From Deltaproteobacteria bacterium (GTDB taxonomy: Bacteria; Bdellovibrionota_C; UBA2361; SZUA-149; JAITKM01): 38,557 bases of DNA. Of this stretch, positions 24,447 through 32,391 are shown piece after piece. Below the pieces are notes generated by a model, which did not search any database, was not told the DNA's origin, and was given only the letters and a program-made list of their open reading frames with translations. A program made the translations under genes and the position numbers. How positions within the stretch are numbered: the stretch's first letter is position 1; each line of letters starts with the position of its first letter. The stretch spans positions 1-38,557 of the forward strand of contig JAITKM010000037.1 in assembly GCA_031278395.1 (NCBI GenBank), given 5' to 3'.

Positions 24447-25379
24447 ATGCAGAAAAGAAAAAAAATTGCTCTAATTGGAGCTGGTAATATTGGTGGAACG
24501 TTAGCTTTTTTAATAGCTATTCGAGAACTAGGGGACGTGGTTTTATTTGATGTTATGGAAGGTACTCCTCAAGGTAAGGCATTGGATTTAAATCATGCGT
24601 TGCCTGTTTTAAACTCTTCAATCAGTGTGGTCGGAACCAATGATTATAAAGATATTGCTGGCGCGGATGTTTGTATTATTACAGCTGGTTTAGCTAGAAA
24701 ACCGGGCATGAGTCGTGATGATTTAATTTCAACTAATGCTTCAATTATGAAAGCTGTTGCTGCTGGTATTAGGCAATATGCTCCAAATTCACTTGTCATT
24801 GTGGTTTCAAATCCACTAGATGTGATGGTTACCCTTTGTCAAAAAGAAACTGGTTTTCCAACTAATAAAGTTATTGGCATGGCTGGCGTGCTTGATTCAG
24901 CGCGTTATCGAGCGTTTTTAGCTCAGGAAATTGGCGTTTCGCCAACAGTGATTAATGCCTTTGTGCTAGGCGGGCATGGCGATGATATGGTGCCAATTCG
25001 TTCGCATACAACTGTAGGCGGTATTCCAATTACAAATTTTGTTACGCCAGAAAGATTGGATGCAATTGAAAAGCGAGTGCGTGGAGCAGGTGGTGAAGTA
25101 GTAGGTTTGTTAAAAACTGGTTCGGCATTTTATTCGCCAGCAGGTGCTGCCATTGAAATGGCAGCAAGTTATTTATTAGACCAAAAGAAGGTTTTAGCTT
25201 GTGCGGCGTTTTTAAATGGTGAATATGGCATGCATGATTTATATCTGGGCGTTCCGATTGTAATTGGTAAAGACGGCGTAGAAAAAATAATTCAGATTAA
25301 TTTAACAGACAGCGAGAAAGCAGCGTTACAGGTTAGCGCAGAGCATGTGCGAGAACTGGTTGCGGCGTTGCCTCAATAA
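24447..25379 (+). CDS. mdh: Malate dehydrogenase (LDH-like)
   Basis: The 310-residue NAD-dependent enzyme interconverts malate and oxaloacetate in the TCA cycle. The nucleotide-binding GAGNIGG is at 11-17, Asp35 in LFDVMEG selects NAD, Arg84 and Arg90 in ARKPGMSRDD bind the dicarboxylate, and His177 in GGHGDD is the catalytic base. KVIGMAGVLDSARYR is close to alphaproteobacterial Mdh. A good Shine-Dalgarno (AAAGG) precedes ATG 24447. ndk follows after 31 nt. Confidence 0.96.
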   Translation: MQKRKKIALIGAGNIGGTLAFLIAIRELGDVVLFDVMEGTPQGKALDLNHALPVLNSSISVVGTNDYKDIAGADVCIITAGLARKPGMSRDDLISTNASIMKAVAAGIRQYAPNSLVIVVSNPLDVMVTLCQKETGFPTNKVIGMAGVLDSARYRAFLAQEIGVSPTVINAFVLGGHGDDMVPIRSHTTVGGIPITNFVTPERLDAIEKRVRGAGGEVVGLLKTGSAFYSPAGAAIEMAASYLLDQKKVLACAAFLNGEYGMHDLYLGVPIVIGKDGVEKIIQINLTDSEKAALQVSAEHVRELVAALPQ

Positions 25380-25410
25380 TAGAAACTTCTAAAATATAAG
25401 GGAGAATATT

Positions 25411-25944
25411 ATGAGTGATTCAAAAAATTCGTTAATTCAGCGTTCATTGGTTTTGTTTAAGCCGGACGCAGTGCAAAGAGGAGTAGTAGGTGAAATTTTG
25501 AGCCGTTTTGAGCGGGTAGGGTTGAAAATTGTTGGGACTAAGATGTTTCATCCTGATCGAGGTCACTATTATAAGCATTATGAAGATATTGGTAAGATGA
25601 TTACGCGTCGGGGAGAAAAAATATTTAATGATACACTGGATTATATGAATCAGGGACCGGTGATTGCGATGGTTTTTGAAGGAGTAGAGGCCGTGTCAGT
25701 AATTAGAAAGATTGTTGGAACGACAGAACCCAAGGTCGCGGCAGCTGGAACAATTCGTGGAGATTATTCTCACCTTAGTATTGAATATGGTAACAGTGTG
25801 AATGCTGCAATTCCCAATTTGATTCACGCTTCTGGTGATCCAGAAGAAGCAAAATTAGAAATAGCTCACTGGTTTAAGGAAAATGAGCTGTTTGATTATA
25901 CAACATTAAGCGAAAAATTCACGTTTGCTAAATATGGAGATTAA
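25411..25944 (+). CDS. ndk: Nucleoside diphosphate kinase, long type
   Basis: The 177-residue enzyme balances NTP pools by phosphotransfer through His139 in NLIHASGD. KPDAVQRG (17-24) and GTIRGDYSH (113-121) confirm the family. It is about 35 residues longer than normal bacterial Ndk: an insert at about 56-82 (EDIGKMITRRGEKIFNDTLD) and a C-terminal extension EIAHWFKENELFDYTTLSEK. This form resembles archaeal and candidate-phyla Ndk, not the 140-residue alphaproteobacterial one, so transfer is likely; that judgement is from memory. Strong ribosome-binding site AAGGGAG. The DUF975 gene follows within 4 nt. Confidence 0.94.
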   Translation: MSDSKNSLIQRSLVLFKPDAVQRGVVGEILSRFERVGLKIVGTKMFHPDRGHYYKHYEDIGKMITRRGEKIFNDTLDYMNQGPVIAMVFEGVEAVSVIRKIVGTTEPKVAAAGTIRGDYSHLSIEYGNSVNAAIPNLIHASGDPEEAKLEIAHWFKENELFDYTTLSEKFTFAKYGD

Positions 25945-25948
25945 AAAT

Positions 25949-26614
25949 ATGGACGGCGCAGAAAACTACATACCAACACGTGGCGAATTAAAGGCGCAGG
26001 CTTTGGCAGGATTAAAAGGGAATTGGGGGTTTGCTTGTGGTGTGTGGCTGACGTATGTTGGGATGATTGTTTTGTTTATGGTCTTAGGGAATATGATGGG
26101 TGAATTTTTTGCTGGACTCATTAAGTTATCAGTGAATTTAGTTATGTTTCCGCTTTTTACTATTGGTGTGTCTTGGACATTTTTAGACTTTGTTAGAGGT
26201 AATGATGTTCGTGTTAGTAATTTATTTAAACCTTTTTCGCCATTTTATTTTAGAGGGTGGGGCGCTTGTTTTTTGATTAGTTTATATACACAACTTTGGG
26301 TGTTATTATTTATTATTCCAGGATTTGTAAAACACATAGCTTACTCGCAAACTTTTTATATTTTGAAAGACAATCCGCAATTATCTGCTAATCAGGCAAT
26401 TGGGTATAGTAGTATAATGATGTATGGTCATAAAAAGGAGTATTTGGTTTTATGTTTTAGCTTTTTAGGCTGGTTTATTCTAAGTATTTTGACGTTAGGA
26501 ATTGGTTTAATTTGGTTAGCTCCTTATTGTTCAACTACGATGGCTTTGTTTTACGATAATTTAAAAAAATCTCAGCCTGATTTAATTGCTGCTGGTAATA
26601 AAACAACTAACTAA
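25949..26614 (+). CDS. DUF975 family membrane protein
   Basis: The 221-residue protein begins with the amphipathic RGELKAQALAGLKGNWG typical of DUF975, followed by about five hydrophobic helices, SANQAIGYSSIMMYGHKKEY and the closing LTLGIGLIWLAPYCSTTMALFY. The function of the family is not established. I chose ATG 25949 over the upstream starts at 25925 and 25934: GGAG at 25936-25939 is well placed and it begins 4 nt after the ndk stop, so the two are probably translationally coupled. DUF975 is mainly known from Firmicutes, making it a candidate for transfer together with ndk. Confidence 0.75.
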   Translation: MDGAENYIPTRGELKAQALAGLKGNWGFACGVWLTYVGMIVLFMVLGNMMGEFFAGLIKLSVNLVMFPLFTIGVSWTFLDFVRGNDVRVSNLFKPFSPFYFRGWGACFLISLYTQLWVLLFIIPGFVKHIAYSQTFYILKDNPQLSANQAIGYSSIMMYGHKKEYLVLCFSFLGWFILSILTLGIGLIWLAPYCSTTMALFYDNLKKSQPDLIAAGNKTTN

Positions 26615-26710
26615 AAGAAGAGATAGTGTTTGGGTTATAATTTTTGTATTGGTTATTGCAGTTGTTTTTTCACAAAAAAGTCGCACAAAATTTTCATGAT
26701 AGCAAGGTTA

Positions 26711-26742
26711 GATCTTATGGTTACTAAATAGTAACCAAGATC
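26711..26742. repeat. Hairpin before the hydrolase gene
   Basis: GATCTT-at-GGTTACT pairs with AGTAACC-AAGATC, a 13-bp stem with a 2-nt bulge. It is followed by AGTAAAAAAATTACG, not a U-run. It sits 49 nt before the hydrolase start and may be regulatory or a weak terminator. The rest of 26615-26791 shows no gene. Confidence 0.5.
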
Positions 26743-26791
26743 AGTAAAAAAATTACGAAACCTCAAAATAATATTAAATGTATGGAGCTTC

Positions 26792-27745
26792 ATGTTTAAA
26801 TTTATCACAACATTCGCTAAAAGGATTTTCCAGCCGCAGCCTTTTAATGTTGGATATTTTCAAACGACTGATGGTCATGCCATCTATTTTGAAGAATACG
26901 GCGTTCCAGATGGTGTGCCGGTTTTGTCTTTTCATGGCGGTCCGGGCAGTAGACTTAATGTTCGTTCAGCAACAATTTTTCCTCTTAAAAAAGCGCGAGT
27001 AATTTTATTTGATCAGCGAGGTTGCGGAAAATCAACTCCAAGCGGTAGCCTAGTCAATAATACGACCAGTAAAATTTTAGAAGATGCTAATGCTTTGTTA
27101 GATTATTTAGGAATTAAAAATAAAGTCGTGGTAAATGGTAATTCATTTGGTTCAACCTTAGCTTTACTATTTGCGGAGCAAAGTCCCGAACGTATACAAA
27201 AAGTTATTGTTTCTAGTATCTTTTTAGCCAGACGAGAAGATTATATAGACTGGATATCTACTACTTCTAATTTTTACCCAGATTTTTATGAAGAAGTTAT
27301 GGCAGAAGTTCCAGCTGAGGAGTTGGCGCAAGGCAATTTTTATTCGCATTTTACTAAACTCTCACAAAGCCAAAACCGCGAAGACCAAATAAAAGCAGCA
27401 ATTTTGTGTTTGGGCTACGAAATGATTCTAGGTTTAAAAGAACCTAAATTTAAAAACAGTGAAGATATTACGGAAAGAATTCTAATCAGTTCTAAGATAT
27501 CTAATTATTTTCAAGCCAATAACTTCTTTATTGAGGAAAACCAAATTTTAAATAATATTGATAAAATAAAACATCTTGAAGTTTTTATCGCGCATAACCG
27601 CTTAGATATGACTTGCGCCGTTAAGCAAGCCTATCAACTTAGTCAAGCTTTGCCTAAATCGACTTTAATAATTGTGCCAGCCCTGGGACATGGCGGAAAA
27701 GAATTAGTAGCTGAAGTAAAAAAATGGGTGAGCCTTAATCTTTAA
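26792..27745 (+). CDS. Alpha/beta hydrolase, proline iminopeptidase-like (S33)
   Basis: The 317-residue cytoplasmic hydrolase has the proline-iminopeptidase layout: HGGPGS oxyanion loop (48-53), DQRGCGKS (74-81), nucleophile Ser118 in GNSFGS, Asp in HNRLDMT (about 271) and His in ALGHGGKE. True Pip enzymes have GGSWGS at the nucleophile; the GNSFGS variant means substrate specificity is uncertain. It would release N-terminal proline or hydrolyse a related small amide or ester. It stands alone between the DUF975 gene and fliH. Confidence 0.85.
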   Translation: MFKFITTFAKRIFQPQPFNVGYFQTTDGHAIYFEEYGVPDGVPVLSFHGGPGSRLNVRSATIFPLKKARVILFDQRGCGKSTPSGSLVNNTTSKILEDANALLDYLGIKNKVVVNGNSFGSTLALLFAEQSPERIQKVIVSSIFLARREDYIDWISTTSNFYPDFYEEVMAEVPAEELAQGNFYSHFTKLSQSQNREDQIKAAILCLGYEMILGLKEPKFKNSEDITERILISSKISNYFQANNFFIEENQILNNIDKIKHLEVFIAHNRLDMTCAVKQAYQLSQALPKSTLIIVPALGHGGKELVAEVKKWVSLNL

Positions 27746-27781
27746 ATTATTAATATTATCAACGAGTTATTTCCTGCTATC

Positions 27782-28378
27782 ATGTCTCGGGATAGTTTTG
27801 CCGTTTTACATTTTATGGAAAAAGAAGAAAAAACAAATGGTCCGCGTTTGAGTAATATTATTTCTCAGGCTGAAAATATTATTGAAGGCGCTAAAACTCG
27901 TGCTGATGAAATTATAAGTGAGGCCGAGGGGATAAAGGATAGCGCCTATAAAGAAGGTTATGATCAGGGCTATGCTGACGGTATGAAGTTTGTAGCTAAA
28001 AATGCTGTGCGGCTTTTAGCGGATAAGACAAGAATTAATGAACTCATTGCACAGGAAGCAACCAAGCTGGCGCTGGCAATCTGTCGCAAAATTATTGGTT
28101 CTGAAGTCCAAACTAGACCAGAGAGAATTAAAGAGCTTGCTTTAGAAGTTTTATCTAAAACGCTAACAGAAAATGAAGTCGTGATTTTAGTGCATGTTCA
28201 AGATGAAAAATTAATGACCGAAAGTATTACAGAATTTGAGCAGGTAGCTAAAAATGTCAGAATTAGGGTTGAAACTAATACAAGTATAGAAGTTGGTGGT
28301 TGTAGGATTGTAACTGAATTTGGCGAGATTGATGTTACAATTTCGGCTTTACTAGACGGTATCGCAGAGAGGTTATAG
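27782..28378 (+). CDS. fliH: FliH/SctL-type stator of a type III export ATPase
   Basis: The 198-residue protein has a coiled-coil-prone N-terminal half (SQAENIIEGAKTRADEIISE) with YKEGYDQGYADGMKF, the GxxxG-like repeat region of FliH/V-ATPase E-type stators. The C-terminal domain (NVRIRVETNTSIEVGGCRIV then TEFGEIDVTI) is typical of FliH/SctL. It would bind and regulate the ATPase encoded 5 nt downstream. The family cannot separate flagellar from injectisome use. No other flagellar or type III genes are in the window. Confidence 0.82.
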   Translation: MSRDSFAVLHFMEKEEKTNGPRLSNIISQAENIIEGAKTRADEIISEAEGIKDSAYKEGYDQGYADGMKFVAKNAVRLLADKTRINELIAQEATKLALAICRKIIGSEVQTRPERIKELALEVLSKTLTENEVVILVHVQDEKLMTESITEFEQVAKNVRIRVETNTSIEVGGCRIVTEFGEIDVTISALLDGIAERL

Positions 28379-28383
28379 ACAGG

Positions 28384-29748
28384 TTGAATCAAGAACAAAA
28401 ATATAGCAAACTTTTTGATTATGATTTTCAGGCTCCAGAGTTGCTGGACTTGTCTGTAGTTTATAAAAAACTTGATAAAATACCGCTGCTCAGAACTTCT
28501 ACTGTCGGGCGTATTAAACAAGTTACTGGTTCAATTATTCAGGCGCAGTTGGTCAATTCTAATATTGGTGAAATTTGTTATATTTGTCCTGAAGGGCATG
28601 ACGTGGTGAAGGCTCAAATTGTAGGGTTTAATGATGAAGATGTGTTTTTAACTCCCTTTGATAGGCTTGAGGCGATTGGACCTAAAACTAAAATTATTAA
28701 TCGTGGGGAGACGCTTAGTATTCAGGTGGGCAATAATCTTTTAGGTCGTGTAGTAGATTCCTTAGGTATGCCAATTGATGATAAAGGTAAGTTGGATTGT
28801 CCGATTAAATATCCAGTTAAAAAAAATTCGCCCAATGCAATGAAAAGGCGGCGTATTACAAATCAATTGCCTGTAGGAGTTAAGGCCATTGATTTCTTTT
28901 TACCGCTTGGCGAAGGGCAACGAGTAGGAGTTTTTTCAACGGCTGGTGTGGGTAAGTCGAGTTTGCTTGGGATTATTGCTCGTAACAGTACTGCGGAGAT
29001 TAATGTAATTGCTTTAGTTGGCGAACGTGGACGTGAGGTGTTGGAATTTTTGGAAGACAATCTTGGTGAGGCTGGCTTGAGGAAGTCTGTAGTGGTGGTG
29101 GCAACCAGTGATGACACGCCGCTACGTAGAATTATGGCGGCTTATACTGCAACGACTATTGCAGAATATTTTAGAGACCAAGGTAAGAAAGTAATGTTAT
29201 TGATGGATTCCGTAACACGTTTTGCTAGAGCTTTGCGGGAGATTGCGTTAAGTATTGGTGAGTCACCGGCGCGTCAAGGTTTTCCGCCGTCAGTATTTTC
29301 GACTTTACCTGAAATTTTTGAGCGAGCGGGTAATTCAGCTAAAGGGAGTATTACGGCGCTGTATACAGTATTACTTAGTTCAGAAATTATTGAAGATCCG
29401 CTGGGTGAAGAGGTGCGGGCGATTTTAGATGGACATTTTTTCTTAAGTTCGAAATTAGCTCAAATGCAACATTATCCAGCGCTTGATTTACTAAGAAGTG
29501 TCAGCCGTGTGATGGATAAGATAGTGACTAAAGAGCATTTGGAATTAGCGAAGAAATTAGTATCTCATTGGTCGGTTTATGAAGAGAATAGGGATTTAAT
29601 TTCTATTGGGGCATATAAAAAAGGTAGCGACCCAGAGATTGATGCTGCCTTGGAGTTGCGTAGTAAATTAGAGAATTTCTTAAGACAGGATTATCATATT
29701 GCTGAGAGTTTTGAAAAAACTCTGAAACTGGCGAAGAAATTAGTTTGA
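28384..29748 (+). CDS. fliI: Type III export ATPase FliI/SctN
   Basis: The 454-residue hexameric ATPase unfolds and feeds substrates to a flagellar or injectisome export gate. Walker A is STAGVGKSS (185-193), Walker B VMLLMDSV (270-277), and the family signatures ARQGFPPSVFSTLPEIFERA and GSDPEIDAALELRSKLENFL are clear. The start is TTG at 28384, just after fliH, with only a weak AGG upstream, so expression probably depends on coupling to fliH. The isolated pair may be part of a scattered flagellar set or a remnant retained for another purpose. Confidence 0.9.
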   Translation: MNQEQKYSKLFDYDFQAPELLDLSVVYKKLDKIPLLRTSTVGRIKQVTGSIIQAQLVNSNIGEICYICPEGHDVVKAQIVGFNDEDVFLTPFDRLEAIGPKTKIINRGETLSIQVGNNLLGRVVDSLGMPIDDKGKLDCPIKYPVKKNSPNAMKRRRITNQLPVGVKAIDFFLPLGEGQRVGVFSTAGVGKSSLLGIIARNSTAEINVIALVGERGREVLEFLEDNLGEAGLRKSVVVVATSDDTPLRRIMAAYTATTIAEYFRDQGKKVMLLMDSVTRFARALREIALSIGESPARQGFPPSVFSTLPEIFERAGNSAKGSITALYTVLLSSEIIEDPLGEEVRAILDGHFFLSSKLAQMQHYPALDLLRSVSRVMDKIVTKEHLELAKKLVSHWSVYEENRDLISIGAYKKGSDPEIDAALELRSKLENFLRQDYHIAESFEKTLKLAKKLV

Positions 29749-29828
29749 ACTTCAATTCTCACCTTATAAAATTATTCGCAGTTAAACGTAATAATTTGTC
29801 ACTTACTTATTTTTGAGAGACTTCCCGT

Positions 29829-29860
29829 TTGAAGTTTAGTTTTTACAATCAGTATATACT
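29829..29860 (+). promoter_or_regulatory. Candidate promoter for the ahcY leader
   Basis: TTGAAG near 29829 and TATATACT near 29853 have about 18-nt spacing and would start RNA near 29867, about 155 nt before ahcY. A small hairpin ACTTC-ccgttt-GAAGT with trailing TTTAGTTTTT overlaps it and may terminate fliI transcripts. Confidence 0.35.
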
Positions 29861-29864
29861 TAGA

Positions 29865-29985
29865 ACTTAACAGCCTTGCGGTTTACACCTACGCCACAGC
29901 AAGGTCCCAGAATAAATTGACAATCCACTTCTTTTAATGTTAGGGCGACAAGCATTTGGAGGTAGGAGATACTTCATAATACCCG
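29865..29985 (+). ncRNA. Structured leader or small RNA upstream of ahcY
   Basis: This segment is less AT-rich than its surroundings and has pairing potential: CCTTGC and GCAAGG flank GGTTTACACCTACGCCACA, followed by GTCCC. AACAGCCTTGCGG recalls the 3' conserved part of 6S RNA, but I could not complete a 6S fold. It does not match the SAH or SAM-II riboswitch cores that I know. It could be a new ahcY leader or a small RNA. The whole gap 29749-30023 has no ORF. Confidence 0.3.
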
Positions 29986-30023
29986 AATGTAAATAATAAT
30001 TTAAAAATTTAAAGGAGAAAATT

Positions 30024-31334
30024 TTGAAGCTCAATAAAACAGATTATAAAATTGCCAATCTTGATTTAGCAGATTTAGGAAGGAAAGCAATTAGCTTAGC
30101 AGAAAAAGAAATGCCAGGACTGATGGCTTTGCGTCAAGAATATCAAGGGTCAAAGCCGTTAGCTGGAGCAAGAATCGCTGGCTGTCTACATCTGACAATT
30201 GAAACTGCTGTTTTAATTGAGACCTTAATTGCTTTAGGTGCTCAGGTGCGGTGGTCAAGTTGCAACATTTTTTCAACTAACGACCAAGCTGCCGCAGCAA
30301 TTGCAAAAGCCGGAATTCCAGTTTTTGCTTGGAAAGGTGAGACCGAGGAAGAATATTTGTGGTGTATTGAACAAACTTTATTTTTTGGTGACGAACAACA
30401 GCCGTTAAATATGATTTTAGACGATGGCGGCGATTTGACTTTATTAGTTCATGAAAAATATCCTCACCTTTTAGCAGGTATCAATGGCATCTCCGAAGAA
30501 ACAACAACTGGTGTGCATCGTTTGTACCAAATGTTGGAACAAGGCAAACTCAAGACACCAGCTTTTAATGTTAATGATTCAGTAACAAAATCTAAATTTG
30601 ATAATCTATATGGTTGTCGAGAATCTTTAGCAGACGGCTTAAAACGAGCTTTAGATATTATGGTAGCCGGCAAAGTTGTAGTGGTCTGCGGTTATGGAGA
30701 TGTTGGTAAGGGTTGCGCTCAGTCCATGCGTGGAGTTGGCGCAAGAGTCGTCATTACAGAGATTGACCCGATTAATGCTTTGCAAGCCGCCATGGAAGGT
30801 TATGAAGTTACAACCTTAGAAGAGATAGTCACGATAGGTGATATTTTTGTTACAGCAACTGGCTGTTGTGATGTAATTCGAGCCGAGCATTTTATCAGGA
30901 TGAAAGATCATGCAGTAGTGTGTAATATTGGACATTTTGATTCAGAAATTGACGTGCATTGGTTGATGAATAACCAAAAGGCTCAGCGTTTGGAAATTAA
31001 GCCACAGGTCGATAAATGGACGTTAGAGAATGGAAACTCAATTATTGTTTTAGCTAGCGGTAGGTTGGTGAATTTGGGTTGTGCGACAGGGCATCCAAGT
31101 TTTGTGATGTCTTGCTCGTTTACTAATCAAATCCTGGCTCAAATTGAGTTATGGAATAATAAAAGCCAATATCCAGTAGGAGTTTATACGTTACCGAAAA
31201 AGTTAGACGAAAGAGTAGCACGTTTGCATCTGGATAAGTTAGGCGTCAAACTTACAACGTTAAGCCCAAAGCAAGCAGACTATTTAGGCGTGAAAGTTGA
31301 AGGACCATATAAAGCAGAAATGTATAGATATTAG
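30024..31334 (+). CDS. ahcY: S-adenosylhomocysteine hydrolase
   Basis: The 436-residue NAD-containing enzyme splits S-adenosylhomocysteine to adenosine and homocysteine, recycling the methyl cycle. [29 protein letters not shown] (with catalytic Lys and Asp), the NAD loop GYGDVGKG and the closing YKAEMYRY are all family marks. It lacks the roughly 40-residue insert seen in many bacterial homologues. The start is TTG 30024, supported by AAAGGAGA about 6 nt upstream; no in-frame ATG is nearby. Confidence 0.96.
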   Translation: MKLNKTDYKIANLDLADLGRKAISLAEKEMPGLMALRQEYQGSKPLAGARIAGCLHLTIETAVLIETLIALGAQVRWSSCNIFSTNDQAAAAIAKAGIPVFAWKGETEEEYLWCIEQTLFFGDEQQPLNMILDDGGDLTLLVHEKYPHLLAGINGISEETTTGVHRLYQMLEQGKLKTPAFNVNDSVTKSKFDNLYGCRESLADGLKRALDIMVAGKVVVVCGYGDVGKGCAQSMRGVGARVVITEIDPINALQAAMEGYEVTTLEEIVTIGDIFVTATGCCDVIRAEHFIRMKDHAVVCNIGHFDSEIDVHWLMNNQKAQRLEIKPQVDKWTLENGNSIIVLASGRLVNLGCATGHPSFVMSCSFTNQILAQIELWNNKSQYPVGVYTLPKKLDERVARLHLDKLGVKLTTLSPKQADYLGVKVEGPYKAEMYRY

Positions 31335-31362
31335 CTGAGCGTAGCTGTTCAGTTCTTAAGGT

Positions 31363-32031
31363 ATGAAATTTTTCGTTCAACACATATTTTTTTTACCGTT
31401 ATTTTTAGTTCTTGTTAAACCAGTCTTGGCTCAAAACTTATTTGAAGTTACGGAGGCTGATGGTTCGGTTATTTACACGACAATTAAACCCAAAGCCGGG
31501 GTTAAATATAAAACTATAAAAACTACTAGTTATTCGAGATTTAAAAGTATCAATAAAAACAGTAATAGTAACGAATTAACGCAAAAGTCAGGCAAGCATT
31601 ATGTTAATTCTGGGGTTTGGTTAATTAAGACAGTTCAGACAAATTTTGACAATTTTATCATTTCAGTTTCTAGGCGTTATGAGATAGACCCTGCTTTAGT
31701 TAAAGCCGTGATTCATATTGAATCAGCTTTTAATCCGCGAGCGAAATCGCCTGTTGGTGCAATGGGTTTAATGCAGTTAATGCCGTTTACTGCTAAGCGT
31801 TATGGCGTCGAAGATCCATATGATCCAGAGGATAATATTCGTGGCGGGGTAAAATATTTAAAAATGCTGTTGAATCGTTATGACGGTCAACAGCGTTTGG
31901 CTTTAGCAGCTTATAATGCGGGTGAAGATATTGTGGATCGACATCGAGTTATTCCTTCATATGCCGAAACTACTGCGTATGTAGATAAGGTAGAACAGGC
32001 TTATAAAGTATATCAAAAAAAATTTAGATAA
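31363..32031 (+). CDS. Periplasmic lytic transglycosylase (SLT domain)
   Basis: The 222-residue exported enzyme has a signal peptide (cleavage likely at VLA before Q). An N-terminal DUF4124-like segment (27-50) precedes the lysozyme-like SLT domain (about 100-210). The catalytic Glu120 lies in VIHIESAFNPRAKSPVGAMG, followed by LMQLMP and LALAAYNAGEDIV, both typical. It cleaves peptidoglycan glycan strands to 1,6-anhydro products, for recycling or to make room for envelope machines. AAGG lies before ATG 31363. It follows ahcY by 28 nt. Confidence 0.9.
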   Translation: MKFFVQHIFFLPLFLVLVKPVLAQNLFEVTEADGSVIYTTIKPKAGVKYKTIKTTSYSRFKSINKNSNSNELTQKSGKHYVNSGVWLIKTVQTNFDNFIISVSRRYEIDPALVKAVIHIESAFNPRAKSPVGAMGLMQLMPFTAKRYGVEDPYDPEDNIRGGVKYLKMLLNRYDGQQRLALAAYNAGEDIVDRHRVIPSYAETTAYVDKVEQAYKVYQKKFR

Positions 32032-32391
32032 AAAGCCCTCGCGCCTTCTGACGATGATTTAACAAAATTTTCGGAAGGTAAAGTCTAAATTTTTACAACT
32101 GAATCTATTTTTAGTCCAATTGAGCTTGAGATAGATTTTAACTCCGAATATGTTTCAGAAAAAAATTTTTGGAACGACTAATTAGAACAGGCAATATAAA
32201 TTCTATTGACAGAAAACAGAAAACAGTGCAAGGGGATAACCCGTCAATTTATTATTAAAATGTTAACAACGAAATTGTAGCAGGTATTTTAGCTATCTTT
32301 TCTTGGGGCTGTTCTTGCGGATTTTGTCTTAAATTAAGAATGTCGCCACAAGGCTTAGGCACGAGTTGTTTAAATAATAAAGTTTTTCAAA
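32032..32391. other. 360-bp gap before thrS, no gene recognised
   Basis: Only short frames are present. A hairpin CCTTCTGA/TCGGAAGG (about 32044-32079, one wobble) is a possible weak terminator after the transglycosylase gene. The segment around 32117-32180 reads DFNSEYVSEKNFWND in one frame and may be a gene relic. No T-box features (no T-box consensus, no specifier hairpin) were found before thrS. Confidence 0.5.

Noticed and set aside
29865-29985. Known SAH or SAM-II riboswitch before ahcY
   Set aside because: The conserved core sequences of these classes, as I know them, are absent.
32032-32391. T-box or other aminoacyl-tRNA-sensing leader before thrS
   Set aside because: No T-box consensus or specifier loop could be found, and such leaders are rare in proteobacteria.
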